Source: Deltaproteobacteria bacterium
GTDB lineage: Bacteria; Myxococcota_A; Polyangia; Polyangiales; JADJMO01
Direction: 5' to 3'
DNA: 64,000 nt
Assembly: GCA_016182965.1 (NCBI GenBank)
Contig: JACPFM010000195.1
Location: forward strand, 62,001 to 126,000
Made by a program: the position numbers and the translations under genes. The notes beneath the pieces are model-generated. The model searched no databases. It had not been told where the DNA came from and worked only from the letters and a program-made list of their open reading frames with translations. The first letter of the stretch is position 1; each line of letters begins with the position of its first letter. This document shows positions 48,932 to 57,908 of the stretch, piece by piece.

Positions 48932-49205
48932 GCCCCCTCGTCCCTTGGATGGACGCCAGCACGAGCTATCGCTCGCAAGATCCTGGCCTTGGCCGCGGGC
49001 TGAACGCTGCCGGCCAGGATCACGGCGGTCCCGGACGCGGATTCGAGGCGAAGCGGACATGTCCCGCCGCCTCTCGCTCGCCGAGGTCGGATCGGCGCGC
49101 GCGCGTCCCGTTCGCAGATTTCTGTAGGATATGAATGTTCGTCGACCGGATGCGTCGAATCGCACTGGTCGATCCGATGACGGCTCTCTTACGAGCGAGG
49201 TTGCC

Positions 49206-50962
49206 GTGAAGCGCACGCTCCACACCTTCCTTCCCCTTGTCTCCTCGTTCCTCTTCGCCGCGTGCGGGGGGGCCGCGTGTGGGGGCGCATCGAACGCCTC
49301 GGTGTTCGACGAGGACGTCGGCCTCGGCGGCGACGCGACGACCGACGCCTCGAGCGCCGACGGAGCCGACTCGAGGGCACCTGGTCCGACTGGAGCGTGT
49401 GCACCGACGAGAAGGGCTCGTGCAGCCCGGGCGCGATCGAGACCGAGAAGTGCGTCGACGGCCGCACGCGCACGCGCACCTGCGAGGCGACGTGCGAGTG
49501 GGGCGCCTTCGGCGACTGCGCCGGCGATCCGACGTGCACCGCCGGCAAGACCGAAGAGCTCGCGTGCGGAAGGTGCGGCAAGCAGGTCCGCGTCTGCGGC
49601 GGCGACGGCAAATGGTCCGACTGGAGCACCTGCTCGGGCGAGGGCGTCTGCGCGCCGGGTGCGAAGGACGCGCAGCCATGTGGCATCGGCGGCACCAAGA
49701 CCCGCACCTGCACGACGAGCTGCGCGTGGGGCGACTTCGGCGTCTGCGTCGGCGACCTCCTCGGGTGCACCGCGGGCGCGAGCGAGACGCAGGCCTGCGG
49801 CAAGTGCGGCAAGCAGACGCGCGTCTGCGGCGCCGATCTGAAGTGGTCGGATTGGAGCGTCTGTGGTGGCGAGGGCGTGTGCGCGCCGGCGACCACGCAG
49901 GAGGAGGCGTGCGGCATCGGCGGCAAGCGCTCGCGCACGTGCAGCGACGCGTGCGGCTGGGGCGCGTGGGGCACCTGCGTCGGGAGCAAGGAGCCGACGG
50001 AGCTGTGGGTCGCGAAGGTCACGCTCCCCTCCAGCGGCAGCACGAGCTCGGCGCCGGTGAGCATCGATCGCATCGATCTGGCGACCGACGCGGTCCTCGG
50101 CTCGATCACGCTGCCGTCCACCACGATGCCGCCCGGGCGGCCGCTGACGCTCTCCGGCGGGTCGACCAGCGGCGACGGACAGCTGCTCCGCACCGCGAAC
50201 GGCAAGTACGTGATCATCGCAGGCTACGCGACGGCGGCCGGCACCGCCGACCCCGTCGGCACGTCGACGTCGACCGTGCCGCGGGTCATCGCGCGCATCG
50301 ACGCGGCGCGCACGATCGACACCAGCACCACGACCACGAGCTTCAGCTCCGCCTCGATCCGCGGCGCCGGATCGTACGACGGCACGTCGTTCTACGCCTT
50401 CGGCTCCGCGGGCATCGTGTACGTGCCGTTCGCGGGGGCCGGTCTCGCGACCTCGATCGCCGACGGCGACATCGGCCTCGCCGGGTTCTTCGGCGGCGAG
50501 CTGTACTACAACCGCTACCTCGCGACCGCGGCGACGGTCTTGTTCTGGCCGGTGACCGCGCCGACGACGAAGATCGGCGCGACGGCGGTCCTCGACTCCA
50601 ACGCCGGCGGCACCGCCGATCCTTGGGGAATGGTGGCGCTCTCGATGTCCGGCACGACCATCGACCGCATCTACATCGCCGACGAGCGCAGCAGCGCGCC
50701 GGGCGTCGAGCAGTGGTCGAAGGGCGCGTCGGGTTGGGCGAAGACCAAGACGATCCCCGTCCCCTCGAGCGACACCATCCGCCACGTGACCGGCTACGTC
50801 CGCGGCACCGAGGTCGTGCTCTTCGCGTCGATCAGCAACAGCTCGTCGTCGAAGCTGGTGAGCTGGGTCGACGCGGGCGGCACCGCGCCGGCCACGCAGC
50901 GCGTGGTGCGCACGGCGCCCTCGCTGCAAGTCTTCCGGGGCGTCGCCTTCGCGCCGCAGTGA
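49206..50962 (+). pseudogene. TSP-like Cys-rich lipoprotein with beta-propeller region; one-base frameshift
   Basis: About 585 residues if repaired. GTG 49206 opens a lipoprotein signal (RTLHTFLPLVSSFLFAAC). About 56 residues later, at 49375-49377, the frame shifts back by one. The downstream sequence begins GTWSDWSVCTDEKGSC and continues for more than 500 residues. Changing GGG to GGGG restores an unbroken DSRGTWSDW junction. Five or more segments with WSDWS, EGVCAPG, CGIGG and RTC elements resemble thrombospondin type 1 repeats. A C-terminal beta-propeller-like region follows (TAGYATAAGTADP type turns, SIRGAGSYDGTSFYAFGSAG). It may be a surface adhesin. A sequencing error and a true mutation both remain possible. 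Confidence 0.72.
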
Positions 50963-51065
50963 CATCTTCCGGCGCCGCCGAAACCGACTCCGACCCGGCG
51001 CGTATCGCTGTCGTTCCCGCCGCTCCGCAGTCGCGCGGAGTCGCGTGGCAATCGAGGAGAACGAC

Positions 51066-51197
51066 ATGGCAAAGATGTGCCCGATGTCCGGCTGCAAGTC
51101 GCACGAGGGGATGTGCGCCCACGACAAGCTGATGATCGGAATGGCCCTGCTCGCGATGCTCGGCGCCGTCGCGCATTGGGGGTTGCACCTGATCTGA
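51066..51197 (+). CDS. 43-residue Cys-rich single-helix membrane peptide
   Basis: A very short gene. The protein starts MAKMCPMSGCKSHEGMCAHD and continues as one hydrophobic helix (about residues 22-41). Three cysteines and two histidines cluster in the N-terminal 20 residues, which could bind a metal or form disulfides. A textbook AGGAG (51055-51059) lies six bases before ATG 51066. It lies 103 bases after the TSP-like gene and 149 before the next lipoprotein. The function and family were not recognised. Confidence 0.6.
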   Translation: MAKMCPMSGCKSHEGMCAHDKLMIGMALLAMLGAVAHWGLHLI

Positions 51198-51251
51198 CGG
51201 TGCATCACGCCTCGCTGGGGATCGTCGGTCGGCCTCGGCCCTCCTCGCGGC

Positions 51252-51272
51252 CTCGGCCCTCGTTCGGCCGAG
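51252..51272. terminator. Hairpin after the 43-aa peptide gene
   Basis: CTCGGCC (51252-51258) and GGCCGAG (51266-51272) with a seven-base loop. An upstream 12-base repeat of GCCTCGGCCCTC suggests local slippage. Confidence 0.4.
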
Positions 51273-51346
51273 TCTCGCGGCGACCGACGAACCCCTCATG
51301 CCCTCGTCGGGCCCATCGCCGGGTGTTTTGCGGTAGCGTCGCCGCC

Positions 51347-52402
51347 ATGCGCTGGCCCCTCGCTCTCCTGGTGCTGTCGACCCTGCTCGCCTGCAAGCGC
51401 GAGGCGCCCAAGGAAGACGCCGCCCCGGCGAAGTCCGCGGCGCCGGTCGCCGCCGCGGCGCCCAAGGCGAAGAAGAAGGTGAAGGTCGCGGCGCCGCCCA
51501 TCTCGGCGGAGTCCGACAAGGCGATCACGTTCGCCGGCAAAGACACCAAGGTCGTCGTCTGCAAGCTCGACGAGTCGGCGCCGCCGATGATCGACAAGGA
51601 CTGGTGGCACCACTCGCTCACCGGCATGGCCGTGGCGAGAGACGGCACGCTCTACGTCGTCGACCACGAGCAGAAGCTCCGCCACTACGTGAACCAGTCC
51701 GAGGGCGGCTGCGAGCTCGCGCTCGACGAGTCCTTCGGCAAGGGTGGCGTCATGGACTTCCAGTCGTCGCGCGGCTCGGTGATCAACGACGTCGCGACCG
51801 ACGACAAGGGCGCCGTGTACTTCTCGTGGCACAAGGCGCCGAAGAAGATCGTCGGCAACGAGGTGACCGAGCACTGCAGCGACTTCATCCGCGCCGACGC
51901 CTGGTCGCCGCTGGTCGTCGCCGACGGCAACGTCACCCGCGGCGAGGGCTGCACCGGCAAGTACGCCAAGGGCCTCCTGAACGGCTTCGACCCGTCGGTG
52001 CCCCAGTACGATCAGCCGAAGGTCGTCGGCTTGTTCGGCGAGGAGCTCGTCTCGCACGGCGTCGACATCGAGAAGGGCAAGTCGGTCCACAAGGTCGGCG
52101 TGCACGGGCTCGACGGCAAGCGCCGGCTCGTCCTCGGCGGTCACGCCGACGACGCGATGTACTCGATCAAGCACGCGACGAGCTGCGGCGGCGATCTCTG
52201 CGTGCTCGACTCGCCGCTCTCGAGCACCTCGCTCCTGCGCTGGACCAAAGACGGCAAGTTCCTCGGCAAGGTCACGCTGACCGACCTGTCGATGAACGGC
52301 TCCGAGATCGGCTGGTCGAAGGCCGGTCTCTACGTCGGCGGCGCGATCCGCGGCGAGAAGAGCGAGTGGGTCGGGGTGATCGTGCTGCTGCCGGGCGCCT
52401 GA
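51347..52402 (+). CDS. Beta-propeller-like lipoprotein
   Basis: A 351-residue lipoprotein (LLVLSTLLAC then KREAPK). A Lys/Ala/Pro linker leads to a domain with repeated motifs of NHL/six-bladed-propeller character (GMAVARDGTLYVVDHEQK, INDVATDDKGAVYFSW, HADDAMYSIKHATS, GWSKAGLYVGGAI). No enzyme motif was seen; ligand binding or a structural role is probable. ATG 51347 gives the best signal peptide. A gene fragment lies convergent 15 bases past its stop. Confidence 0.72.
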   Translation: MRWPLALLVLSTLLACKREAPKEDAAPAKSAAPVAAAAPKAKKKVKVAAPPISAESDKAITFAGKDTKVVVCKLDESAPPMIDKDWWHHSLTGMAVARDGTLYVVDHEQKLRHYVNQSEGGCELALDESFGKGGVMDFQSSRGSVINDVATDDKGAVYFSWHKAPKKIVGNEVTEHCSDFIRADAWSPLVVADGNVTRGEGCTGKYAKGLLNGFDPSVPQYDQPKVVGLFGEELVSHGVDIEKGKSVHKVGVHGLDGKRRLVLGGHADDAMYSIKHATSCGGDLCVLDSPLSSTSLLRWTKDGKFLGKVTLTDLSMNGSEIGWSKAGLYVGGAIRGEKSEWVGVIVLLPGA

Positions 52403-52417
52403 CGTCGGCGAGCGCGC

Positions 52418-52570
52418 TCACAGATTGAGGTTGCCCTCGCTCCAGAGATCGTCTGCGCCGCTGGGAGTCGCCATCGCCTGGCGCGCGATCTGCAGCTGCT
52501 GGGTCAGCTCCGGGTACTTCGCGATCTCCTTGGCGAGGTGCGTTCCAAGCCGGAAGGCGCGTGATACGTC
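52418..52570 (-). pseudogene. C-terminal remnant of a gene, no start codon
   Basis: A 50-codon open frame with strongly protein-like content ends in a stop at 52418. It includes FRLGTHLAKEIAKYPELTQQ and ATPSGADDLWSEGNLNL. It is preceded in frame by a TGA at 52571-52573 and has no ATG, GTG or TTG, so it cannot be translated alone. Balanced residue composition and GC third positions show that it was once coding. It is probably what is left of a larger gene after a deletion or frameshift, located between two plus-strand lipoprotein genes. Confidence 0.5.
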
Positions 52571-52621
52571 TCATGGCCGCGCGCGTGCGCACCACGCATG
52601 GACCCTCTTCCGGAGCTCGCG

Positions 52622-52999
52622 ATGACCTCGATGCGAAGCGTGATCCTCGTCTTGGTTGTGGCGGCGTGCGCGGCATGCCGGAGCGTGCCGCCGACCACGA
52701 CGCCCCTCGCCGCGCCGGCGGTCGACGCGCGCGTCGTCGGCGTGACGGGTGGCCTCGAGAGCGTGCCGCGCTACGCCGTCGAGATCGAGCTCGCGAACCG
52801 CGGCGAGCGGCCGTGCACCGTGACGAGCTACCGCGTGACCTGGAGCGGCGGCGAGAAGCAGCTGACGCCCGAGACGGAGCTCGTCGTGAAGCCGGGAGAG
52901 ACCATCAAGCGCACCGCAGCGCTCGGCGTGATGCCTCCAGCGGATGCGGACAAGGTGCGGACGTCCGGTCTCGTGACCGCGACCTGCGCCACGCCCTGA
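52622..52999 (+). CDS. Small LEA14-like lipoprotein
   Basis: A 125-residue lipoprotein (LVLVVAACAAC then RSVPP). Its single beta-sandwich domain (AVEIELANRGERPCTVTSYR, LVVKPGETIKRTAALGV) resembles the LEA14/WHy fold. Function is unknown. CGGAG six bases before ATG 52622 settles the start over ATG 52598. It is followed by a DNA stretch with 15-base repeats and the universal stress gene. Confidence 0.68.
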   Translation: MTSMRSVILVLVVAACAACRSVPPTTTPLAAPAVDARVVGVTGGLESVPRYAVEIELANRGERPCTVTSYRVTWSGGEKQLTPETELVVKPGETIKRTAALGVMPPADADKVRTSGLVTATCATP

Positions 53000-53008
53000 C
53001 GGCCATTC

Positions 53009-53052
53009 CGGTCGCGTTCGCTCGGTGCCCGTTCGCCCGGTACCCGTTCGCC
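53009..53052. repeat. 15-bp degenerate tandem repeats
   Basis: Three imperfect units related to CGGTACCCGTTCGCC (starts near 53009, 53023 and 53038). They occupy the gap before the universal stress gene. They may be a regulator array or slippage product. Confidence 0.55.
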
Positions 53053-53112
53053 CGGTGACCGAGGGCGACGGTGAGCTCGGTGCGGCACGTCGATTGAACG
53101 TGAGCCAGGGGC

Positions 53113-53565
53113 ATGGCCCACATCCAGAAGATCCTCGTGCCCGTCGACGGCTCGCCGGCGTCGATCGCGGCGCTCGAGCAGGCGGTCACGCTCGCGGATG
53201 ACCTCTCGGCGACGGTGGACGTGCTTCACATTCGCAAGCGCGGTGCAGCCGAGACCGACCGCGACATGGACGACGCCGTCGCAGCAGCCAGGAGCCGGCT
53301 CGGCGGCCGGTTCGCGATGCGAACGGAGAGCGGCGATCCCGTCGGGAAGATCCTCGAGGTCGCCGATGCACAGCGACCCGATCTCATCGTGATGGGAACC
53401 CACGGACGGGTGGGGCGCCTGCGAGCGCTCGTCGGTAGCGTCGCGGAGTCCGTCGTGCGCAACGCGCCGTGTCCCGTGTTGACGGTGCGCCGTTCGGTCG
53501 GCGACGAAGAGTCGTTCAGCGAGCGCATTCATCACCGGACGGGCGTGGCGCGCCCCTCGTACTGA
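53113..53565 (+). CDS. Universal stress protein (UspA family)
   Basis: A 150-residue cytoplasmic protein with the UspA fold. KILVPVDGSPASIAALEQAV opens the nucleotide-binding region, and the ATP motif GTHGRVGRLRALVGSVAE (G-2x-G-9x-GS) is intact, so it should bind ATP. Members of this family aid survival under starvation or redox stress. A short C-terminal extension after the fold is rich in Glu, His and Arg. Repeats upstream could be regulatory. Confidence 0.92.
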   Translation: MAHIQKILVPVDGSPASIAALEQAVTLADDLSATVDVLHIRKRGAAETDRDMDDAVAAARSRLGGRFAMRTESGDPVGKILEVADAQRPDLIVMGTHGRVGRLRALVGSVAESVVRNAPCPVLTVRRSVGDEESFSERIHHRTGVARPSY

Positions 53566-53661
53566 GCGCTGGCCGCCTGAACGCTGGCCGCGCGGGACAG
53601 CGGGCGATGGGCACGGCGTTTGCGACCTCGGTCTGCAATGGCGAGCCGGGGAACGACACCG

Positions 53662-54003
53662 ATGAGAGCCGACGAGGGGAAGTTCTACGCCCGCGCCTCC
53701 GCGCGACTGCGCCGCGCGCTCGGCGAGCGGCCGACGCGCGAGCAGGTCCGTCGTCACCACGAGGACGCCGAGGCCGCCTTCTCGCGCGGCCAGGCGGGAG
53801 CGCACGAGTGGATGGGCGGGCCCGACGAGGCCTGGGCGGGCGACTACGATCGCGAGTACGAGCGCGAGGCACCCCCGCGCTTCGGCGCGTGGCACACACA
53901 CGCGACGCGGTACGAGGAGGGGCGCCCGCCGCCCGACGCGGCGTACGGCGGGTACGGTCACCGCATCGGCGATCCCGACGCGCCGTATCGCGGCCGGCGC
54001 TGA
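53662..54003 (+). CDS. Small hydrophilic protein, unknown
   Basis: A 113-residue soluble protein with an Arg/Glu-rich helix (FYARASARLRRALGE) followed by a Tyr/Asp/Gly-rich tail (WAGDYDREYEREAP, GGYGHRIGDPDAPY). No domain was recognised. Third positions are GC-rich as in neighbours. ATG 53662 is preferred over upstream ATGs (53620, 53641) because it gives a compact protein. It lies 51 bases before the radical SAM gene. Confidence 0.5.
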   Translation: MRADEGKFYARASARLRRALGERPTREQVRRHHEDAEAAFSRGQAGAHEWMGGPDEAWAGDYDREYEREAPPRFGAWHTHATRYEEGRPPPDAAYGGYGHRIGDPDAPYRGRR

Positions 54004-54054
54004 TCTCGCGGGGCTGTCCCGCCGGCGAAAACGGCGCTACCTCCTCGCCGAGGC

Positions 54055-55002
54055 ATGGCGCTCTCGGACGTAGCCAACACGCTGGGGCGTCACTACCTGC
54101 GAAGGTTCGGCGTGCGCGTGCACAAGCTCGCGATCGACGCCGGGTTCACCTGTCCGAACCGCGACGGCACCAAGGGGCGGGGCGGGTGCACCTTCTGCAA
54201 CAACGCCTCGTTCAGCCCGAACGAGGGCGCTTCGCCCTCGGTGCCTTCGCAGATCGCGTCAGGTCGCGCCGTCGTCCGGAGGCGCACCGGCGCCGAGCGG
54301 TACGTCGCGTACTTCCAGGCCTACACCAGCACGTACGGCGACGTGTCGTCTCTGCGCGCGCTCTACGACCAGGCGCTCGCCGAGCCGGACGTGATCGGGC
54401 TCTCCATCGGGACCAGGCCCGACTGCGTGCCCGACGAGGTGCTCGATCTGCTCGCGGAGCACCGCGATGCGGGGCGCGAGGTCTGGCTGGAGCTCGGCCT
54501 GCAGTCCAGCTTCGACGAGACGCTCGAACGCGTCCGCCGCGGCCACGACTTCGCCACCTACGTGAGCGCCGTGCGGCGCGCGCGGGCGCGGCGCCTGCCG
54601 ATCTGCACGCACCTCATCATCGGTCTCCCGGGCGAGAGCGACGCGCACGCGCGCGTGTCGCTCGATCGCGTCCTCGACCTGGGCGTCGACGGTCTGAAGC
54701 TCCACCCGCTGCACGTCGTCTCCGGCACCGTGCTCGCAGCGGCTCTCCGGCGCGGGCACTACGAGCCGTGGACGTTCGACCAGTACGTGACCACGGCGGC
54801 GGACCTCGTCGCGCGCACGCCGGAGCACGTCGTGTTCCACCGCTTGACCGCGACGGCGAAGCCGCCGCTGCTGCTCGGGCCGGATTGGTGCGCGTCGAAG
54901 TGGCGCGTCCTCAACGGCATCGAGGCGGAGCTCCGACGTCGGGGGCAGGTGCAGGGCGAGGCGGTCGCGGCGGAGTCGGTCTGGCGAGTGCGTGCGTCCT
55001 GA
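54055..55002 (+). CDS. Radical SAM protein (TIGR01212/YhcC-like)
   Basis: A 315-residue enzyme of the radical SAM class. The iron-sulfur ligands appear in GFTCPNRDGTKGRGGCTFC. The GLSIGTRPDC, LELGLQSSFDETL and HLIIGLPGE segments match the TIGR01212 family, which is widespread but has no firm reaction. It should reductively cleave S-adenosylmethionine. No companion is obvious. It converges with the histidine kinase gene. Confidence 0.92.
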   Translation: MALSDVANTLGRHYLRRFGVRVHKLAIDAGFTCPNRDGTKGRGGCTFCNNASFSPNEGASPSVPSQIASGRAVVRRRTGAERYVAYFQAYTSTYGDVSSLRALYDQALAEPDVIGLSIGTRPDCVPDEVLDLLAEHRDAGREVWLELGLQSSFDETLERVRRGHDFATYVSAVRRARARRLPICTHLIIGLPGESDAHARVSLDRVLDLGVDGLKLHPLHVVSGTVLAAALRRGHYEPWTFDQYVTTAADLVARTPEHVVFHRLTATAKPPLLLGPDWCASKWRVLNGIEAELRRRGQVQGEAVAAESVWRVRAS

Positions 55003-55041
55003 CGCCTCGTCCTGACGCGTGCACGGGCAGCGGCGAGCGCG

Positions 55042-56736
55042 TCACTCGGGACGCTTCGGCCGATCCGCGGGCGGATCACTGCGGAACCGCACGATCCTCC
55101 GCACCAGCTCCTCGCCGTACGCATCCTCCGGCCCCGACTTCGGGACCTGCACCGGCTGCACCGGGAAGTGCGCCCAGAACGTCGTCCCGAGACCCACCCG
55201 TGACGTCACCTCGAGCCGGCCGCCGATCTCCGCGAGCAGCTGCACCACCGTCGACAGCCCGACCTTGCTCGGCCGACCGCGTGCGTCGCGCGCCGGCTCC
55301 GCGGGCGTGCGGAAGATCTCCTGGATGCGATCCTCGTCGATCCCGCGCCCGGTGTCGGTCACCCGCACCGACAGCTGCTCGGCGTCGCCTCCGAGCTCGA
55401 CCTCGATGCGACCGCGATCCGTGTACTTGACCGCATTCGTCAGGAGGTTGTCGACCACCCGGTCGAAGACGAGCGAGTCCACCTCGATCGCGGTCGGCGC
55501 GGCGCCGGTCGCGGTGACGGCGACGCCGATGTCGCGCGGGTAGACCAGCGCGCGCAGGCGGCTCTGCAGCCGGTCGACCATCGGCGCGATCTCCAGGTGA
55601 TCGGTCGCGCGCGCGATCTTCGTGCCGTGGACCGCGCGCACCAGCTCGTCGACCAGGCGATCGAGCTGATCGACCGCGGCGGTGTGGTCGTCGAGCATCT
55701 CGCGGTGGCTCGGGTCGTCGTGGAGCGCGCGGCGCAGCTGCCACTCGAGGAGCACGAGCGTCGAGATCGGGTTGCGCAGGTCGTGCGACACGCCGCGGAC
55801 GGTGTGCGCGTGCGCCTCGCGCTCCGCGGCGAAGCGCGCGATCAGCCGCTGCGACGCCGCGACGCGCTCGGCGAGCTGCGCCTCGACGTGACGGGTCCAC
55901 TTCTGTTGCCGCTCGTGCAGCTCGACGAGCTCTCGCCGCGCCTCCGCCTCCTCGAGCACGAGGTCCCGTAGCGCCTGCGCCGATTGCGCGGCGAAGTCCC
56001 GGTGGGCGCGGGCCTCGCGCTCGCGGGCCCACGCGCGACCCGCGAGGAACCCTGCGAGCGGCAGCGAGACCATCGCGAGCTGCGTTCCGTACGCGCGCGC
56101 GCTCACGAGCGCGACGGTCAGGCCGAGCGCGAGCCCGAGCACCTCGGGCAGCAGCCTCCGTCGCTCGGGGACGTGCACGTGGTAGATGCAGTGCGGATCG
56201 CCCCACGCGATGCACGCGCTCTCCTCGAAGAGTGCCGGCGGCAGCCCCCACACGGTGGGCAGCGCCGCCAGCTGCCCGATGCGCGAGAGGCAGACGAGGC
56301 GACTCTCGACGCGATCGCTCCAGTAGCGGACGCGAAGCCGACCGCGCCCGACCTCGGTCACCTCCGCGTGGCTGATGCTCGACAGCGTGTCGATCGACCG
56401 GAGCCCGCGCACGAACAGCTCCATCGGCGAGGTCGCCCACGCGAGGTAGCGCATCGGGCCGAGCGTCTCGGCCAACCGGTAGCCGAACGCCTCGGTGAAG
56501 CGGTCGTCGTCCGGGTAGTGACGGCGCGCGTTCGCGAGGAGGCGCTCGAGCTCGTCGAGCGGAGCCCAGTGCCCGCGCGCGACGTCCTCGCGCGTGATGT
56601 GCGTCTCCTCGAGCACCTCGGCGACCACGGCGGGACCCGCGGTCTCCTCGAGGTGCCGGAGGAGACCGCCGACGATACGGAGGCTCAGCTCGCCGCGTCC
56701 GCGGTCCGCGTCCTCGGACGGGGGTGCATCGATCAT
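55042..56736 (-). CDS. Sensor histidine kinase with unusual N-terminal domain
   Basis: A 564-residue kinase. Residues 1-195 form a domain not recognised, with the features LLRHLEETAGPAVVAEVLEE, FGYRLAETLGP and ESACIAWGDPHCIYHV. The last of these resembles V4R/heme-NO-binding (HNOB) layouts. Two membrane-like segments (near 205-245) lead to a coiled coil. The HisKA motif is VSHDLRNPISTL (phospho-His near 316). The HATPase has NLLTNAVKYTDRG and DTGRGI. The start ATG overlaps the response regulator stop (ATGA), so the two are a cognate pair. The ligand is unknown. Confidence 0.88.
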   Translation of the reverse strand: MIDAPPSEDADRGRGELSLRIVGGLLRHLEETAGPAVVAEVLEETHITREDVARGHWAPLDELERLLANARRHYPDDDRFTEAFGYRLAETLGPMRYLAWATSPMELFVRGLRSIDTLSSISHAEVTEVGRGRLRVRYWSDRVESRLVCLSRIGQLAALPTVWGLPPALFEESACIAWGDPHCIYHVHVPERRRLLPEVLGLALGLTVALVSARAYGTQLAMVSLPLAGFLAGRAWAREREARAHRDFAAQSAQALRDLVLEEAEARRELVELHERQQKWTRHVEAQLAERVAASQRLIARFAAEREAHAHTVRGVSHDLRNPISTLVLLEWQLRRALHDDPSHREMLDDHTAAVDQLDRLVDELVRAVHGTKIARATDHLEIAPMVDRLQSRLRALVYPRDIGVAVTATGAAPTAIEVDSLVFDRVVDNLLTNAVKYTDRGRIEVELGGDAEQLSVRVTDTGRGIDEDRIQEIFRTPAEPARDARGRPSKVGLSTVVQLLAEIGGRLEVTSRVGLGTTFWAHFPVQPVQVPKSGPEDAYGEELVRRIVRFRSDPPADRPKRPE

Positions 56737-57353
56737 CCCGTCCGTTCGCCGAAGACGTTGCGATGGATCTCGGAGACGGCGTCCGCGAGGGCGTTCTTGT
56801 GCACCTTGCGCAGCAGGTTGCGCACGATGGTCTTCGTCGTCGTCTCCTCGACGCCCAGGGCGTCGGCGAGCTCGTGGCGCTGCACGCCCGACGCCGCGAG
56901 CCGCAGTGCCTCCTCCTCGCGCGGAGATAGCGCATGCTTCTGGCTGAACGCGCGGACGTCCTCCAGCAATTGGTCGTGCAGTCGGGTCCGCTCGCGGCGG
57001 CTCCGCTCGACGAACGCGAGGAGGTTCGCCTGGCGCGGCGGCTTCGGCAGGTAGTACGCGTCGGAGAGCTGGGCCTCCGCGATGACCTCGGTGCCGCGGT
57101 TCGCCGTCAGCACCAGCGCCGGCACGCGCACTCCGGCGGCGCGCACCCTCCGCAGCCAGTCGAGGCCGGAGCCGTCGCCGAGCCCCACGTCCACGAGCAG
57201 CCCGGTCATCCCGTGCAGCCTCGGCATCGCCGCGTCGGCCGCAGCGATCGACGGCGCGACCTCGACGGCTCCGAACTGCGAGAGGTAGCGAGCGAGCGTG
57301 CGCGCGAGCGCAGTGTCGTCCTCGACGACGAGGAACAGGAACGGGGGGCTCAC
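56733..57353 (-). CDS. LuxR-type response regulator
   Basis: A 206-residue two-domain regulator. The receiver shows LVVEDDTALARTL, phospho-acceptor Asp55 in LLVDVGLGDG and a lysine in YYLPKPPRQ. The C-terminal LuxR helix-turn-helix (LSPREEEALRLAASGVQRHE, ALGVEETTTKTIVRNLLRK) is intact, so it should bind DNA. GTG 57353 was chosen from the fold start; ATG 57416 would add 21 residues. The histidine kinase gene overlaps the stop by four bases. It lies 63 bases downstream of the second RsbT/RsbW-like gene. Confidence 0.88.
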   Translation of the reverse strand: MSPPFLFLVVEDDTALARTLARYLSQFGAVEVAPSIAAADAAMPRLHGMTGLLVDVGLGDGSGLDWLRRVRAAGVRVPALVLTANRGTEVIAEAQLSDAYYLPKPPRQANLLAFVERSRRERTRLHDQLLEDVRAFSQKHALSPREEEALRLAASGVQRHELADALGVEETTTKTIVRNLLRKVHKNALADAVSEIHRNVFGERTG

Positions 57354-57416
57354 TGCGGCGCAGTGTACGTCGCCCGCGGCGCGAGCGTCACCGTTTGTCG
57401 CATCGCGCACGTGCAC

Positions 57417-57908
57417 CTAGCGCTGCCTACTTCGCCCGAGTTGATGCAGATCTACGTATCGGACAACGCGGATCTCCTTTCCGCCGGCGAAAGCCATGTG
57501 CTCGAACGTGTGCGTCATCCGCGCGATCGCGCCGAGCCCCGTGCCCAGCCCTGCGTGGCGGACGAGGCGGTCGGGCGGGATCGGCCCGGTGTCGTCGCAG
57601 CCGTCCAGCATCGCCGTCGGCAGGTCGTGGATCGGTCTCCCCGAGTCGCGCGCGACGGCCTCCACCCCGACGCCCCGCTCCGGATCATCCACAATTCGGA
57701 CACGCAGCTCACCCGACCCCGCGTGTCGCAGGATGTTCGTGCAGAGCTCGGTGGCGACGATCGCGAGCTCGACCTGGCCGCGCGCCGGGAAGCCCGCGAG
57801 CACCGCCTTGCGGCGGGCGGCCTGGGCGGCGACGTGCACGTCGCCCCACTCGCGCACCGCGACGGTGTAGGTCGCGTCAGGGGCGGTCGGTGCGTTCTTT
57901 TCGGGCAT
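57417..57908 (-). CDS. RsbT/RsbW-type ATP-binding protein (second copy)
   Basis: A 163-residue GHKL ATPase of the anti-sigma/switch kinase type. The N-box is VATELCTNILRHA and the G-box GLGTGLGAIARMTH. Members phosphorylate STAS antagonists, turning the partner switch off or on. It overlaps the RsbR-like gene by 32 bases, which supports cotranscription. Whether it acts as RsbT (stressosome kinase) or RsbW (anti-sigma) cannot be told; no sigma factor gene is present in the window. Confidence 0.82.
   Translation of the reverse strand: MPEKNAPTAPDATYTVAVREWGDVHVAAQAARRKAVLAGFPARGQVELAIVATELCTNILRHAGSGELRVRIVDDPERGVGVEAVARDSGRPIHDLPTAMLDGCDDTGPIPPDRLVRHAGLGTGLGAIARMTHTFEHMAFAGGKEIRVVRYVDLHQLGRSRQR

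Noticed and set aside
45899-49003. Plus-strand frame of about 1000 codons opposite the hybrid kinase
   Set aside because: Arg/Glu/His-rich composition without any domain, while the minus strand has complete kinase and receiver motifs.
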